Source: a virus
Strand: one strand, 5' to 3'
Virus record (IMG/VR): IMGVR_UViG_3300046796_000361
Span: 1 to 49,087 of that record
Length of the DNA stretch: 49,087 bases
Shown here: positions 16,438-24,719 of the stretch, in pieces
How the letters are laid out: every line of letters starts with the position of its first letter
How positions within the stretch are numbered: position 1 is the stretch's first letter
Program-made: the position numbers and the translations under genes
The notes under the pieces: generated by a model
Told to the model about the DNA's origin: nothing
Databases searched by the model: none
What the model saw: only the letters and a program-made list of their open reading frames with translations

Positions 16438-16499
16438 TTGGTGAGTGCGCGTCATGTTGCGTCGCGAAGTGCGAAAGAAGCAGATAGACGAATCCTGTT

Positions 16500-16652
16500 C
16501 TACCCCCCCAACTCCTTGAGCGTCTTCTCGATCGCCTTCTGATCGCCCTGTGCCGCGATGGCGGTGATGGCGAGGTCGTTCGCCCGTTCCATGCGATCGA
16601 GCTGCTCGCCGAGCTCGAGATAGGCCGCGATCTGGCGCGGCGTCAGCGTCAT
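16500..16652 (-). CDS. Tail assembly chaperone, second small subunit (50 aa)
   Basis: The 50-aa helical protein (MTLTPRQIAAYLELGEQLDR) starts at an ATGA overlap with the upstream 156-aa gene. In siphoviruses two overlapping small genes sit between the major tail protein and the tape measure and guide tape-measure assembly, often through a frameshift. Here simple stop-start coupling is visible, so a frameshift fusion is not required. Confidence 0.6.
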   Translation of the reverse strand: MTLTPRQIAAYLELGEQLDRMERANDLAITAIAAQGDQKAIEKTLKELGG

Positions 16653-17119
16653 TGCAAAGTTGGGCGGGAATCCGCGTCGGCCGAGGGCGACGACGGCGAG
16701 GGCGATTTCCGCAAGCGCACCTTGACGGTCTTTGCCCCTTCGCCCGCCCCGCCGATGAGGCCCGTCAGTTCCTCGACGAAGGAGCCGATTCCGTTTGGGA
16801 ACGTCAGCCCGAAAATGGCTTTGAGGAATTTCATCTGGTGCTCGGGCAGCAGCTTGGCGGCGTGCTGCTCGTAGGCTTCGTCGGCGAGATGGCCGCAGCC
16901 GGCCGCGATGATCGGCCCGACCGCCGCGCCGCAGCCTTGGATCAGGCGCGGCAGGAAGCTGTCGCCAGAGCCGCCGTCGACCAACGATTTCAGCTCGGGA
17001 AACCGGGCCACGATGGACGCGATCGCGTCGACCGAAACGCCGCGCACATTGACCCGCAACCCGTCGATCTTGACGACCTCGACCGCGGTCGACGGGGCGA
17101 TGTCCAATAGGTCAGCCAT
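16649..17119 (-). CDS. Tail assembly chaperone, first subunit (156 aa)
   Basis: The start at 17119 (MADLLDIAPSTAVEVVKIDG) has AAGGA at good spacing; an ATG 19 codons further upstream lacks support. Residues 50-130 contain GAAVGPIIAAGCGHLADEAY and EELTGLIGGAGEGAKTVKV, and the C-terminus is serine/proline-rich. Position directly after the major tail protein and coupling to the next small gene give the assignment. Confidence 0.65.
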   Translation of the reverse strand: MADLLDIAPSTAVEVVKIDGLRVNVRGVSVDAIASIVARFPELKSLVDGGSGDSFLPRLIQGCGAAVGPIIAAGCGHLADEAYEQHAAKLLPEHQMKFLKAIFGLTFPNGIGSFVEELTGLIGGAGEGAKTVKVRLRKSPSPSSPSADADSRPTLQ

Positions 17120-17129
17120 GCTGTTGTCC

Positions 17130-17657
17130 TTATGCCGATGGGGTTTCGTCGCGGATAGTCCAGACGCCGAAGTCACCGCCAGGGCTCTTCATCACCTCGG
17201 CCTCGAGCTCGATCAGTGTGAAATCGTCGGCGTCGGTGATGAACGAGAAATCGCCGGTCGGCACAAACGAGACGGTGGCGAGGAAGTCGACCTGCTGGCC
17301 TATATCATTGGTGCCGACCACCTTGATTTCACCGACGAACTCGGCCTTAGACAGGCCGGACAGCGTAACGTTGCCATCGGTATCGGTGCCCGACGTGGCG
17401 AGCGCGAACATGGCGAGGTTCTCCCCGGTGACCTCGTCGAGCGTAACCTTGATGGTCGCGCCGATCTGGGTGATGGCGGTGAAGTCCTTGGTCTTGACGC
17501 CCTCGCGGGCCGAGAAGTGCTCCTTCTTGTTGACTGCGGGCGTATAGATGAACTTCGGCGCGTTGCCGAGATCGGTGAAGGTCGAGCTGCCGACTTCCTT
17601 GAAGCTGACGATGCCTTTGCCGATGTGATAGTTCGCGACGTTGGGTGACGTGGGCAT
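17130..17657 (-). CDS. Major tail (tube) protein (175 aa)
   Basis: The protein has the beta-sandwich composition and length of siphovirus tube proteins, opening MPTSPNVANYHIGKGIVSFK and including ITQIGATIKVTLDEVTGENL and KAEFVGEIKVVGTNDIGQQV. It polymerises as stacked hexameric rings around the tape measure (family knowledge). It lies three bases after the tail terminator gene and ahead of the chaperones, which is the canonical order. Confidence 0.8.
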   Translation of the reverse strand: MPTSPNVANYHIGKGIVSFKEVGSSTFTDLGNAPKFIYTPAVNKKEHFSAREGVKTKDFTAITQIGATIKVTLDEVTGENLAMFALATSGTDTDGNVTLSGLSKAEFVGEIKVVGTNDIGQQVDFLATVSFVPTGDFSFITDADDFTLIELEAEVMKSPGGDFGVWTIRDETPSA

Positions 17658-17660
17658 GGC

Positions 17661-18116
17661 TTATAAGTCCTCTATTTTGAGTGCGTACTTGAACATGAAC
17701 TGAGCGCGCAGCGCCCCCTGCAGCGAGCGCCCCAAGCCGAGATCGGTCTGGCAGCCGAGATAGCGGATCGCGCCGTTGCCGTTCCGTCCGGTCTTGACGA
17801 TCTGCTCGTTGAGTTCGGTATCGGTGAGCACCCGCTTGATCAGCTCCCGGCGCAAGGTAGTGAGATCGGACCCGACCTCGTCGGCCTGCTGCGCGATGAT
17901 GATCTCCGGATGCATGCGGACCATGCTCGGCCGGTTTGAAGGCCGCATCGACAAATCAGCCGCGTCGTCGGTTTCCTCGTCGCCGTCGAACACGAGCGCC
18001 GCCGGCAACAGGTCTTCGGGGATCTCGGTATTGTTGCGCTGGGCCGATTTGATGTTTGGAATGCCGGCTACCACCACGAGCAGCCGGGCCAGGATCTCCT
18101 CGCGAACGTCAACCAA
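17661..18116 (-). CDS. Tail terminator / tail completion protein (151 aa)
   Basis: The 151-aa protein has the alpha/beta arrangement of gpU-like tail terminators: an N-terminal helix (REEILARLLVVVAGIPNIKS), a mid-strand MVRMHPEIIIA and a second helix (LTTLRRELIKRVL). It caps the tube at the neck. The start is TTG at 18116, overlapping the previous stop by eight bases; no ATG or GTG is better placed. Confidence 0.65.
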   Translation of the reverse strand: MVDVREEILARLLVVVAGIPNIKSAQRNNTEIPEDLLPAALVFDGDEETDDAADLSMRPSNRPSMVRMHPEIIIAQQADEVGSDLTTLRRELIKRVLTDTELNEQIVKTGRNGNGAIRYLGCQTDLGLGRSLQGALRAQFMFKYALKIEDL

Positions 18117-18486
18117 CGGCGGCAGCCTTCAGGGCGAACCGCACTTCGCCCTGGTCCTCGCCCATCGGGCTGCCGCGCAGATCCCACGAGCGCACGACCC
18201 AGGTTCGGCCATTGAAGGCGAGCACGGCGTCGGCGTAATCGGCACGGGCGATGCCCTTTTCGGTCAGCTCATAGATGCGGGCGAACGCGCCCGGCCCGAC
18301 GTTGCTGACCTGAGCCGCCACGGTGCTCTGGGTTTGCGTCGAGATCGGCACGGCCGCCGGCCGGGTGTCATCGATCACGGTGATATCGACCTCGGCGCCA
18401 TCGCTGCCGGCCACGGTCAGCACCGCAGGCACGCCGAGCCGTGCATAGACCGGGTCGTACATCAGTGCGCTATAGTCGATTGTCAT
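18109..18486 (-). CDS. Head-tail joining / head closure protein (125 aa)
   Basis: The short beta-rich protein (MTIDYSALMYDPVYARLGVP, AVLTVAGSDGAEVDITVIDD, GRTWVVRSWDLRGS) matches the type of stopper proteins that join connector and tail. It starts four bases inside the end of the methyltransferase gene and is followed by the tail terminator gene. Confidence 0.6.
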   Translation of the reverse strand: MTIDYSALMYDPVYARLGVPAVLTVAGSDGAEVDITVIDDTRPAAVPISTQTQSTVAAQVSNVGPGAFARIYELTEKGIARADYADAVLAFNGRTWVVRSWDLRGSPMGEDQGEVRFALKAAAVG

Positions 18487-19169
18487 TTACGTATGAACGC
18501 GAAAGTTCCGATGTCCTCGCGGCCGAGATCGGTTTCGACCGCGCTTTCCGACACCATGGTGAAGCCGCAGGAGTTCATCGCAAACAACAGCCCGTCGCGG
18601 GTGAAATGCCAACAATGTTCCGCTGGCTTGAAATGCTTCGAGCGCAGCGCATGCTCGGCGTCGCGAAAGATCGGCAGCGAGACGAACAGCCATTCCCGGC
18701 AGTTGGCGAGCAGCAATTCGAAATCCGCCATGTGCTCGAACACGTCCCACATCGTCATGGCCTGAAACGGCACGAGATACGGATCGATCAGCAGCATCCG
18801 TTTTTCGAGCCATTTCAGTCCGGCCGGATTGATGTCGTAACCCCAGGTCTTTTGCTGTCGCGCTTGCCGGCATTCGATGAACGCGCCCGAGCCGATGCCG
18901 ATGTCGATCAACGGTCCCCGATAGTGCCGCTCGACGAAGTCGCAGCGCGCCGACATCAAAGCGCGGCCAATCGGTGTCCTTGCATTGCGGTCGAACTGGT
19001 CAAAATACGCTTGATCGTAAGGCGCGTTTACCGCATCGACAGGATACCAGCCGATGCCGAGCTGCGGCCACCAGGTCAGGCGGCGGCGCGAAAGCTGCTC
19101 GACCAGCGGCGGAACTGTCCGATCGGGTCCGCGATCCTCTTGTCGCAGTCGTGCAACATGTTCGTGCAT
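18483..19169 (-). CDS. SAM-dependent methyltransferase (class I)
   Basis: Residues 80-200 show a Rossmann-type methyltransferase: GPLIDIGIGSGAFIECR (glycine motif I), TWGYDINPAG (acidic residue after strand 2), and MTMWDVFEHMADFELLLANC, in which WDVFEH is the usual class I small-molecule or sugar methyltransferase motif. The protein probably modifies a glycan, given the glycosyltransferase next to it. The only ATG (19169) makes a 94-base overlap with that gene; the true start may be a rarer codon nearer LTWWPQLGIGWYP. It sits among connector genes, an unusual place. Confidence 0.75.
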   Translation of the reverse strand: MHEHVARLRQEDRGPDRTVPPLVEQLSRRRLTWWPQLGIGWYPVDAVNAPYDQAYFDQFDRNARTPIGRALMSARCDFVERHYRGPLIDIGIGSGAFIECRQARQQKTWGYDINPAGLKWLEKRMLLIDPYLVPFQAMTMWDVFEHMADFELLLANCREWLFVSLPIFRDAEHALRSKHFKPAEHCWHFTRDGLLFAMNSCGFTMVSESAVETDLGREDIGTFAFIRK

Positions 19170-19966
19170 CCGCAGAAGGCCTCTGGCATTGCAAAGCCGA
19201 TGCGGCTCAAGTCGAGCCGCGGATCGGTGACTTTCTCAGGCGCGTTGTGTCCGCCGTGACCGCCCAGCACCACGAAGGTCCGAGACTGCAGCGCCAGCCC
19301 GGCCGGCACGATCCAACCGACGCCGCCGATCACCACGTCGGCTTCGCGCACCAGCGCGAGCAGCTCGCGCACGTCCAACTCGCCGCGCACGAAGTATCGA
19401 TGTGCCGGCGGCAGTTCGCCGACCGCCCATTCCTGCCCCGCCGCGAGATCGGCGACCGCGACTACCGTGTGCGTCATCATCAGCTCGGCCGCCAGGGCGG
19501 CCACATATTCCGGTCGCGGATTGCGCGCCTGATTGCGCCATTCGGCGCGCACCGTCACCGGCCGCACCACCGCGATCGGGCGTTCAGACCCGATCGGCGA
19601 CGGCCCCATGTCGGGCAGATCGAACAACGCCGGATCGAAGGCGACCCGCAGCGCCGACCACTTGCGTTCGAGCGCATGGACGATCGAGGCCGTCCTCAGA
19701 TCACCGCCGTAGGAAACCTTGACCTCGCGCATCGGTAACGGCCGCGACCATCGCTCTGGGCGTTGCCGCGCCATGTTCTTGAGCTGTGTTCGCAGTCGGC
19801 GTTTCCCGAGAACGAACCTTATGTCGAGATCCTCGTAGAGTTCCGGCCATGGCGTTTCGAGCCAGACCTCGTATTGCGCCGCCGCGGCGCGCACGAACGG
19901 CCGCGAATAAATGTTGTCGCCGAGCCCCCACATCCCGCGGACCAGGACTGCTTCCGCAGGCCTCAA
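19076..19966 (-). CDS. Glycosyltransferase, GT9 (heptosyltransferase)-like
   Basis: The TTG start overlaps the upstream stop as TTGA. The N-terminus VLVRGMWGLGDNIYSRPFVR is the GT9 signature of a nucleotide-sugar transferase, with the acceptor-side GLGD loop. The C-terminal half (ADVVIGGVGWIVPAGLALQS, RTFVVLGGHGGHNAPEKVTD) is the donor-binding Rossmann fold with the family's glycine-rich, G-x-x-H pattern. A cysteine-rich tail (FCGCTNMLHDC) may bind metal. Together with the adjacent methyltransferase it could add or alter sugars on the virion or cell surface. Confidence 0.7.
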   Translation of the reverse strand: MRPAEAVLVRGMWGLGDNIYSRPFVRAAAAQYEVWLETPWPELYEDLDIRFVLGKRRLRTQLKNMARQRPERWSRPLPMREVKVSYGGDLRTASIVHALERKWSALRVAFDPALFDLPDMGPSPIGSERPIAVVRPVTVRAEWRNQARNPRPEYVAALAAELMMTHTVVAVADLAAGQEWAVGELPPAHRYFVRGELDVRELLALVREADVVIGGVGWIVPAGLALQSRTFVVLGGHGGHNAPEKVTDPRLDLSRIGFAMPEAFCGCTNMLHDCDKRIADPIGQFRRWSSSFRAAA

Positions 19967-20631
19967 GCCGCCCGCCGCTGGCCGAGCGTCTCCTCAAGGC
20001 CGACCACCGGCCACAGATCCGCATAGGCGCTGCCCGGGCTGGCGTTGAGCAGCGTGATGCCCATCGACCGCAACGGCGCCGCCATGGTGGCGATATCGCC
20101 GCGCTGGCGATCGTAGCGATCCGGTCTCGGCCCCCACCGGTGCGGCTTGTGGTGCCAGAGCCGGCCGTCCGCAGCCGCCTTGCCGTCGGCGCCGAGCCAG
20201 ACGATCGTTCCGCCGCGTCCCACCAAGTGCGCCGCCAGGTTCGTTGCCCCGGTGAGCGAGGTCCATTTCTGCGTCAGGCAATCGGGCGCCTGCGCCAATC
20301 CCGGCGGATCGACCTTGCGGCAAAGCAGCACCTTCGCATTCCGCACCATCTGCGAGGTCGTAACGACACGTCCGCCAAAGGCGGCGACCGCCGCCCGGTT
20401 TTCCGGCTCGTTCCACCATCGCCAATCGCCGAAGTAGAGAAAATCGGCCCAGGGCGCCGCATGGACGCTCGAGTTGATGACGATCACCCGCCGGCCGCGC
20501 AACTGCGCGAGATCGTGCTCGAGCACCGACGGCCCGCCGGCAATGATGAATGCCGTCCCGCCCTCCCACTCGCGCTGCACCTCGTAGTGTTTCACGTGAA
20601 AACCATCACACGTAAACGCGCGTATATTCAC
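19963..20631 (-). CDS. DUF115/MptE-like Rossmann protein (222 aa)
   Basis: The GTG start overlaps the connector gene's stop as GTGA. Residues 28-75 read GGTAFIIAGGPSVLEHDLAQ and VIVINSSVHAAPWADFLYFG, the 'GGPSL' phosphate loop and the D-x-x-x-x-x-D pattern of DUF115/MptE-like proteins, which often occur beside glycan-modification genes. A later segment TSLTGATNLAAHLVGRGG and VWLGADG also fit. Probable role: part of the sugar-transfer cassette. A parS-like palindrome lies in codons 10-15 (20588-20603). Confidence 0.7.
   Translation of the reverse strand: MNIRAFTCDGFHVKHYEVQREWEGGTAFIIAGGPSVLEHDLAQLRGRRVIVINSSVHAAPWADFLYFGDWRWWNEPENRAAVAAFGGRVVTTSQMVRNAKVLLCRKVDPPGLAQAPDCLTQKWTSLTGATNLAAHLVGRGGTIVWLGADGKAAADGRLWHHKPHRWGPRPDRYDRQRGDIATMAAPLRSMGITLLNASPGSAYADLWPVVGLEETLGQRRAA
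20588..20603. promoter_or_regulatory. parS-like palindrome
   Basis: TGTTTCACGTGAAAAC matches the chromosomal parS consensus TGTTTCACGTGAAACA at 14 of 16 bases, with the 12-base palindrome TTTCACGTGAAA intact. It lies inside a coding region, so coincidence with codons is possible. Host ParB binding would be the functional test. Confidence 0.4.
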
Positions 20632-21275
20632 ACATAGAAACGCGTATATGCGCTGAGCAAGCCGGCCGCGGTGTCGGCTGCCGCCTGCAATGGCGCGGTG
20701 GGTGCGGCCTTACCGAGTACCTGCAGCGGATCGTAATACTGAACGATGGTATCGCCATGCCGGACCATTCGGACGCCGCCGGTGGCGTTCAAGCGCTGCT
20801 GCAGCCGCGCCGCCTGGATCAATAGCGTGGCCGCTGCCTTGAGCGCCGGCGGCGCGGCATCGGGCAACTGATATCCGCCGCTGTAGGTCACGGTGACCGG
20901 CTCGGTCCAGGCACCTTCGATGCGCATCTTGCCGGATAGGTTTTCGATCTCGTAACTCGCCGGGTCGAGGACGTTGCCGCGTGGCGATTCCACCGAGACG
21001 ATATCGGCGTCGGCGACCGGATAGTGCGTCAGAAACAGCCGCGGACTGTCGAACGGCATCGAGTCGCCGCGCCAGGTCTCGGCGACCTGCTCGTAGGCGA
21101 ACACGCGCTGGCACATCGTCGCGATGACGTCGCTGTACTGGTCGATCCACGCCTGCAACTGCGCGTCCTCGCTGGTATTGGTTGGCGGCAGGCCGAGGAT
21201 GCTTTTGATCTCGTCCAGCGTGACGAGCGCATAGCTGTCGGCCGGCGCCAGCACCTTGACCCAAACGTCGGCCAT
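20628..21275 (-). CDS. Head-tail connector protein (215 aa)
   Basis: The start ATG at 21275 (MADVWVKVLAPADSYALVTL) is taken because the longer frame upstream lies inside the collagen-like gene. The N-terminal LVTLDEIKSILGLPP and DAQLQAWIDQYSDVIATMCQ form the helical start of gp6/HK97-type connector proteins; the family inserts between portal and tail as a ring. A middle TVTYSGGYQLPDAAPPALKA also fits. It overlaps the previous stop (TGATG). Confidence 0.75.
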   Translation of the reverse strand: MADVWVKVLAPADSYALVTLDEIKSILGLPPTNTSEDAQLQAWIDQYSDVIATMCQRVFAYEQVAETWRGDSMPFDSPRLFLTHYPVADADIVSVESPRGNVLDPASYEIENLSGKMRIEGAWTEPVTVTYSGGYQLPDAAPPALKAAATLLIQAARLQQRLNATGGVRMVRHGDTIVQYYDPLQVLGKAAPTAPLQAAADTAAGLLSAYTRFYV

Positions 21276-22012
21276 CACCGCCCCTCGTGAAACTGCTCGA
21301 AGAAGGCCCGCATCTCGATCGCCGGCGCCTCGCTGTTGTCGGACATGACCGGCTGCGCCGTATAGGCCTCGCGATCGATGCGCCAGCCGACGATGGTCGG
21401 CGCCGCCATTCCGCGCTCGCCACGCGCGCCAGGAGCCCCGTGGTCGCCCTTCGGGCCGGGCTTGCCCGGCTTGCCCGCCGAGGCGATAAGCTGCCAGGCG
21501 GCCCCCGGACACGGCCCAGGGGCATCCTGGCGGGCAATGAAACTTGACCCGCCGAGTGCAACGATGTCGAGCGCCGCATAGGTTTCGCCCTCGGCGAAGG
21601 TTCCGCGCACCGTCGGCATCGCGGCATCGCGTCCGGGCCGCGCCAGGCAGATCCAGTCAGAATGACCTGGCGCTTGTCCGGTGTCGCGGGTGGCCTGGAA
21701 GGCGCCGCCGGCATGGGCGACGACGGTGCCCGCGTAGTGGACGATGCCGGGTGTCCAGTCGCGCGCCACCGGCAGGCCACCGGGCTTGCCCTCTGGCCCG
21801 GGATCGCCATTCTTGCCATCGATGCCGGCACGTCCCGCCGGCCCTGCTGGTCCAGCTTTGCCGGCTTCGCCGCGCTCGCCGGCAGGCCCGCGCTTGCCCT
21901 CTGGCCCCGGAGTCCGTGCAAGCGCCCGCACCTCGAGGAGCGCCCGCTGGGCCACAGCAAGACAGGTACTAAGCCCGTCGAGCAGCGAATATTTCGGGCC
22001 AGGAGTGGTCAT
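21275..22012 (-). CDS. Collagen-like repeat protein (245 aa)
   Basis: Two Gly-X-Y stretches, about residues 34-78 (PGPEGKRGPAGERGEAGKAG and following) and 178-202 (AGKPGKPGPKGDHGAPGARG), flank two beta modules (GIVHYAGTVVAHAGGAFQAT; YAALDIVALGGSSFIARQ). Collagen-like segments trimerise phage fibres. Its position between portal and connector suggests a head- or neck-attached fibre. The modules around W..G..Y resemble carbohydrate-binding-type tail modules. Confidence 0.7.
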   Translation of the reverse strand: MTTPGPKYSLLDGLSTCLAVAQRALLEVRALARTPGPEGKRGPAGERGEAGKAGPAGPAGRAGIDGKNGDPGPEGKPGGLPVARDWTPGIVHYAGTVVAHAGGAFQATRDTGQAPGHSDWICLARPGRDAAMPTVRGTFAEGETYAALDIVALGGSSFIARQDAPGPCPGAAWQLIASAGKPGKPGPKGDHGAPGARGERGMAAPTIVGWRIDREAYTAQPVMSDNSEAPAIEMRAFFEQFHEGR

Positions 22013-22794
22013 GCTGCCAACATCCAGACGATAGCGGCGGCTTCATCATCCTCGACGAGGTCATGTTGCCCGGAAGCAGTGCCCACGAGGTTGATAAGCC
22101 GCGCCGCACTTGATCCAGCCGCTTCGCCAACGAGGCCGCGCAATAGCGCCGCCGCCTCGCCTGCAATAACGACGACGCCATGCGCCTCGCCCTCGATCCG
22201 GGGCAGAATGCCATGGCCGGCGCCCTCGACCGGGAGCGGCCTCTCTGGCGGATAGTAACCGCCGCCGACAGTGATGGTAATCGGGACAGGCACAACACCG
22301 GCGAATGCCGCAGTGTCCGCACCTTCGACGGCATCGAGCGAGCCGATGATCTCGCCGGCCGCAGCGACGATGCCGGCTGCGGCAAATACATCGGCCTGGT
22401 CCGTTGCGGCGAGCGTACCGATGAGACCGACCGCGCCCGCAAGGGCAGCAACATCTGCCGCTTCGATCGCAGCCAGCGCGCCGGTAATCGCCGGCGCCGA
22501 GATCGTTCCGGCAAAGGCAGCGGTATCGACGCCTTCCGTTATGGCGAGCGCGCCGATAAGGCCGGCCAGTCCGGCGATTGCGGTTGTGTCGGCCGCTTCG
22601 GTTGCTGCAAGCGTGCCAAAAAGGCCGGTCAGTCCCGTGATCGCTGGGGTATCGCCGGCCTCGGTTGCCACCAGCGTGCCCACGACCTCTTGCAGCGTTC
22701 CAACGATCGGATGGCCATGATTGGTATGGACCTTGCCGCTGCTTTGCTCGGTGGTGTGAACGACGTTTTCGTCGCTAACGAGGTGGGCGGTCAT
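22009..22794 (-). CDS. Repeat-rich structural protein (261 aa)
   Basis: At least five repeats of about 22 residues run through residues 35-170, each like LAATEAADTTAIAGLAGLIG, with the invariant E-x-x-D-T/V-x-A core. The C-terminus is different (GVVVIAGEAAALLRGLVGEA). The repeat style recurs in the 142-aa protein at 7252-7680. It is likely a virion surface or fibre component. The start overlaps the upstream stop as ATGA. Confidence 0.6.
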   Translation of the reverse strand: MTAHLVSDENVVHTTEQSSGKVHTNHGHPIVGTLQEVVGTLVATEAGDTPAITGLTGLFGTLAATEAADTTAIAGLAGLIGALAITEGVDTAAFAGTISAPAITGALAAIEAADVAALAGAVGLIGTLAATDQADVFAAAGIVAAAGEIIGSLDAVEGADTAAFAGVVPVPITITVGGGYYPPERPLPVEGAGHGILPRIEGEAHGVVVIAGEAAALLRGLVGEAAGSSAARLINLVGTASGQHDLVEDDEAAAIVWMLAA

Positions 22795-23168
22795 GTCGCG
22801 TGCGTGATCGTCGCCGAGGTGATCGTGACAGTTTGTCCGATCGCTGTTGACACCGAATTCAAGTTGATATCGGCGCCACTAGTGCCGACCGTGAGGTTGT
22901 TCACTTTGGTGGTGCCGCCGCCATCCTTAATGCGCGCCACCGCCGCGGTGCCGGCAGCGGTGGCAATCCCCGATTTAGGCGCCCCTGCCATGGTGATAAC
23001 ACCGCCCGATTCCGTGAAGCTCGGATCGGACAGCGTGATGGTGACGAGCGTAGCGGCAAACGACGCCGTGCATATCTCGATGTAAGCAGGCGAAGCATTG
23101 GCATCGATCTGCAGGATCGTGGCGGCCATCCGAGCCGTTTTCGTCGCTGCATCGTAATTGACCGCCAT
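22791..23168 (-). CDS. Hypothetical head-associated protein (125 aa)
   Basis: A short beta-rich protein (AATILQIDANASPAYIEICT, VTITLSDPSFTESGGVIT, DINLNSVSTAIGQTVTITSA) with no cysteine-rich or catalytic pattern. Small genes of this type in phages are usually virion decoration or fibre-base proteins. The stop overlaps the next start (ATGA at 22791). Confidence 0.55.
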   Translation of the reverse strand: MAVNYDAATKTARMAATILQIDANASPAYIEICTASFAATLVTITLSDPSFTESGGVITMAGAPKSGIATAAGTAAVARIKDGGGTTKVNNLTVGTSGADINLNSVSTAIGQTVTITSATITHAT

Positions 23169-23534
23169 TTACGGCATCCCCAGGCGGAAAGATGTCAGCC
23201 GCACCGGGCCGTTCCGATAAATGCTGGTGGTGTTGAGCTTGATGACCGCATCGGATTGTTCATCTCCGACATCGCAAGAAAACACCTCGCTGCCGTCAGC
23301 AGCGATAACGCGCGCGGACGAGGCATTGCCCTCTGCAAGCGCGGCGTCTTCCTCGGCGATCTCATTGAATACCAGCTCGGCGCCTCTGGCGGCATCGGCT
23401 GCCGGATCGGATAGTTTGAGCACCGCGAGTGTTTCTCCGTTATCCGACGACAGCTCGATGGTGCCGCCGTCCATCATGGTGGTCAGCCGATCGAGTATCG
23501 CGTTGCTGGCGGCTTCCGAAAGATTGACGATCAC
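23169..23534 (-). CDS. Hypothetical head-associated protein (121 aa)
   Basis: GTG start overlapping the upstream stop (GTGA). An N-terminal helix (NLSEAASNAILDRLTTMMDG) precedes GTIELSSDNGETLAVLKLSD and a second beta part ending KLNTTSIYRNGPVRLTSFRL. The pattern occurs in other phages beside a partner like the 125-aa gene below it. Function unknown. Confidence 0.55.
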   Translation of the reverse strand: MIVNLSEAASNAILDRLTTMMDGGTIELSSDNGETLAVLKLSDPAADAARGAELVFNEIAEEDAALAEGNASSARVIAADGSEVFSCDVGDEQSDAVIKLNTTSIYRNGPVRLTSFRLGMP

Positions 23535-24010
23535 GACTGCGGCTCATAGATCGGCACGAGCGCGCCATTCTCGTCCCGCTCGATGCGCAGCACCCGCCCT
23601 GACGGCATGCGTTCGCCGATCGGCGGCAACTCGTGCAACAGGCGCGCCGCACTTGCGACCTGCTCGGCCAGCTCGGGCGGCAGCAAGATAGCGTCGGCAT
23701 TCTCGCCCTTCTCGCCGGGCAGTCCTGCGTCGCCTTTCTCGCCGGCCGGTCCTGCCGGTCCTGGTGCGCCATCGACACCGTCGCGCACCGCCGCGAGCTG
23801 CCGCAAAATCTCACCGCGGAGCTCGGCATTACTGGCCCGCAGTTCGGCGATCGTCGTTTGCGCCTGCGCCTCGATCAGATCAAGCCCGCGCTGCCACTGT
23901 TTCCGTTCTTGCGCGAGTGCGTGACCAAGCGCGTCGCGCCATCCCTCGAGCAGAGCTTCAGCCTCAGGCGCGGCTGGCGCTTCCAGTAGATTGCTGCCGT
24001 TGTTGCTCAT
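23531..24010 (-). CDS. Coiled-coil plus collagen-like protein (159 aa)
   Basis: The start at 24010 (MSNNGSNLLEAPAAPEAEAL) is preferred over an ATG 11 codons upstream. Residues 25-80 are a long heptad-rich helix (QERKQWQRGLDLIEAQAQTT, AELRGEILRQLAAVRDG), then a short Gly-X-Y run (GVDGAPGPAGPAGEKGDAGL), then a small globular end (GRVLRIERDENGALVPIYEP). This is the design of a trimeric virion fibre. The last 47 bases of the HNH gene overlap its start. Confidence 0.65.
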   Translation of the reverse strand: MSNNGSNLLEAPAAPEAEALLEGWRDALGHALAQERKQWQRGLDLIEAQAQTTIAELRASNAELRGEILRQLAAVRDGVDGAPGPAGPAGEKGDAGLPGEKGENADAILLPPELAEQVASAARLLHELPPIGERMPSGRVLRIERDENGALVPIYEPQS

Positions 24011-24641
24011 CGTACCGCCAACCGAAACCTCCAGAAGTCCCATTACGCCTGATTGCGCTCGCGATCTGCGATGTCGTCGTTCCGGTCGCCTGCGCGGCGT
24101 CCGCTACATAAGCGAAGCGTCGTCCGTCGGAACGAATGACCGCGCGATTCTGCGGCTGATTGCGTCCCTGCTCTTTGTAGGTGGCCCAACGACAATTGCT
24201 CGGCTCGTAGTTGCCGTCATTGTCGATGCGGTCGATTGCCAGATCGTCTTGGTATCCATTTTTCTCTGCCCAATCGCGAAATGCCGGAAATGAATGCCAA
24301 TCATCGCAAACAGAAATGCCGCGACCTCCGTAACGGGGAAATGCTTGATTGTTGGGATTGCTGCATCGGTTGAGCATGCCGCCCCAGATTCTATAGAGCC
24401 GTGTTATTTCCGTGCGCTTGGCGCCCCCATGTCTCGTAGAGACAATGGCTCCGTTCTCAACCCTCCAACATCCGCAAGATTTTTTGTGGCCAGATTTTAA
24501 TTGATACGCTGTCGCTAATGTCTCGTTGCCGCAAACGCAATGACACCGCCAGTGTATCTTGCCATCATTGTTGCGACCGTCCGCGCGAACGACGGTCAGT
24601 CGATTAAATGTCTCGCCCGTGATATCGGTGATTTTGGGCAT
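23964..24641 (-). CDS. HNH/AP2-type homing endonuclease (225 aa)
   Basis: Residues 1-65 form a zinc-ribbon-like N-terminus with WRCHCVCGN and KKSCGCW. The middle has the HNH-AP2 endonuclease arrangement (MLNRCSNPNNQAFPRYGGRG, FRDWAEKNGY, LAIDRIDNDGNYEPSNCRWA), and the C-terminus is a second DNA-binding unit. Free-standing enzymes of this family cut specific DNA and copy their own gene. It sits between portal and fibre genes as an insertion; its tail overlaps the next gene by 47 bases. RBS: AGGAGGG, 11 bases before the ATG. Confidence 0.85.
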   Translation of the reverse strand: MPKITDITGETFNRLTVVRADGRNNDGKIHWRCHCVCGNETLATAYQLKSGHKKSCGCWRVENGAIVSTRHGGAKRTEITRLYRIWGGMLNRCSNPNNQAFPRYGGRGISVCDDWHSFPAFRDWAEKNGYQDDLAIDRIDNDGNYEPSNCRWATYKEQGRNQPQNRAVIRSDGRRFAYVADAAQATGTTTSQIASAIRRNGTSGGFGWRYDEQQRQQSTGSASRA

Positions 24642-24719
24642 GGCAGCCTCAACCCTCCTAAAGGTTGCTTGTCAAGTGGCGGGGTTGATGTTTGCGCATC
24701 AACTCCGTCGCGCATTTTA

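Noticed and set aside
21275-24010. Gly-X-Y repeat DNA as a regulatory repeat or second pentamer array
   Set aside because: Repeats here are nine-base coding periods of collagen-like proteins and fully explained by translation.
24684-24703. Hairpin GTTGATG-TTTGCG-CATCAAC as a terminator after the portal gene
   Set aside because: No T-run follows on the minus strand and the operon continues; it may be a chance palindrome.
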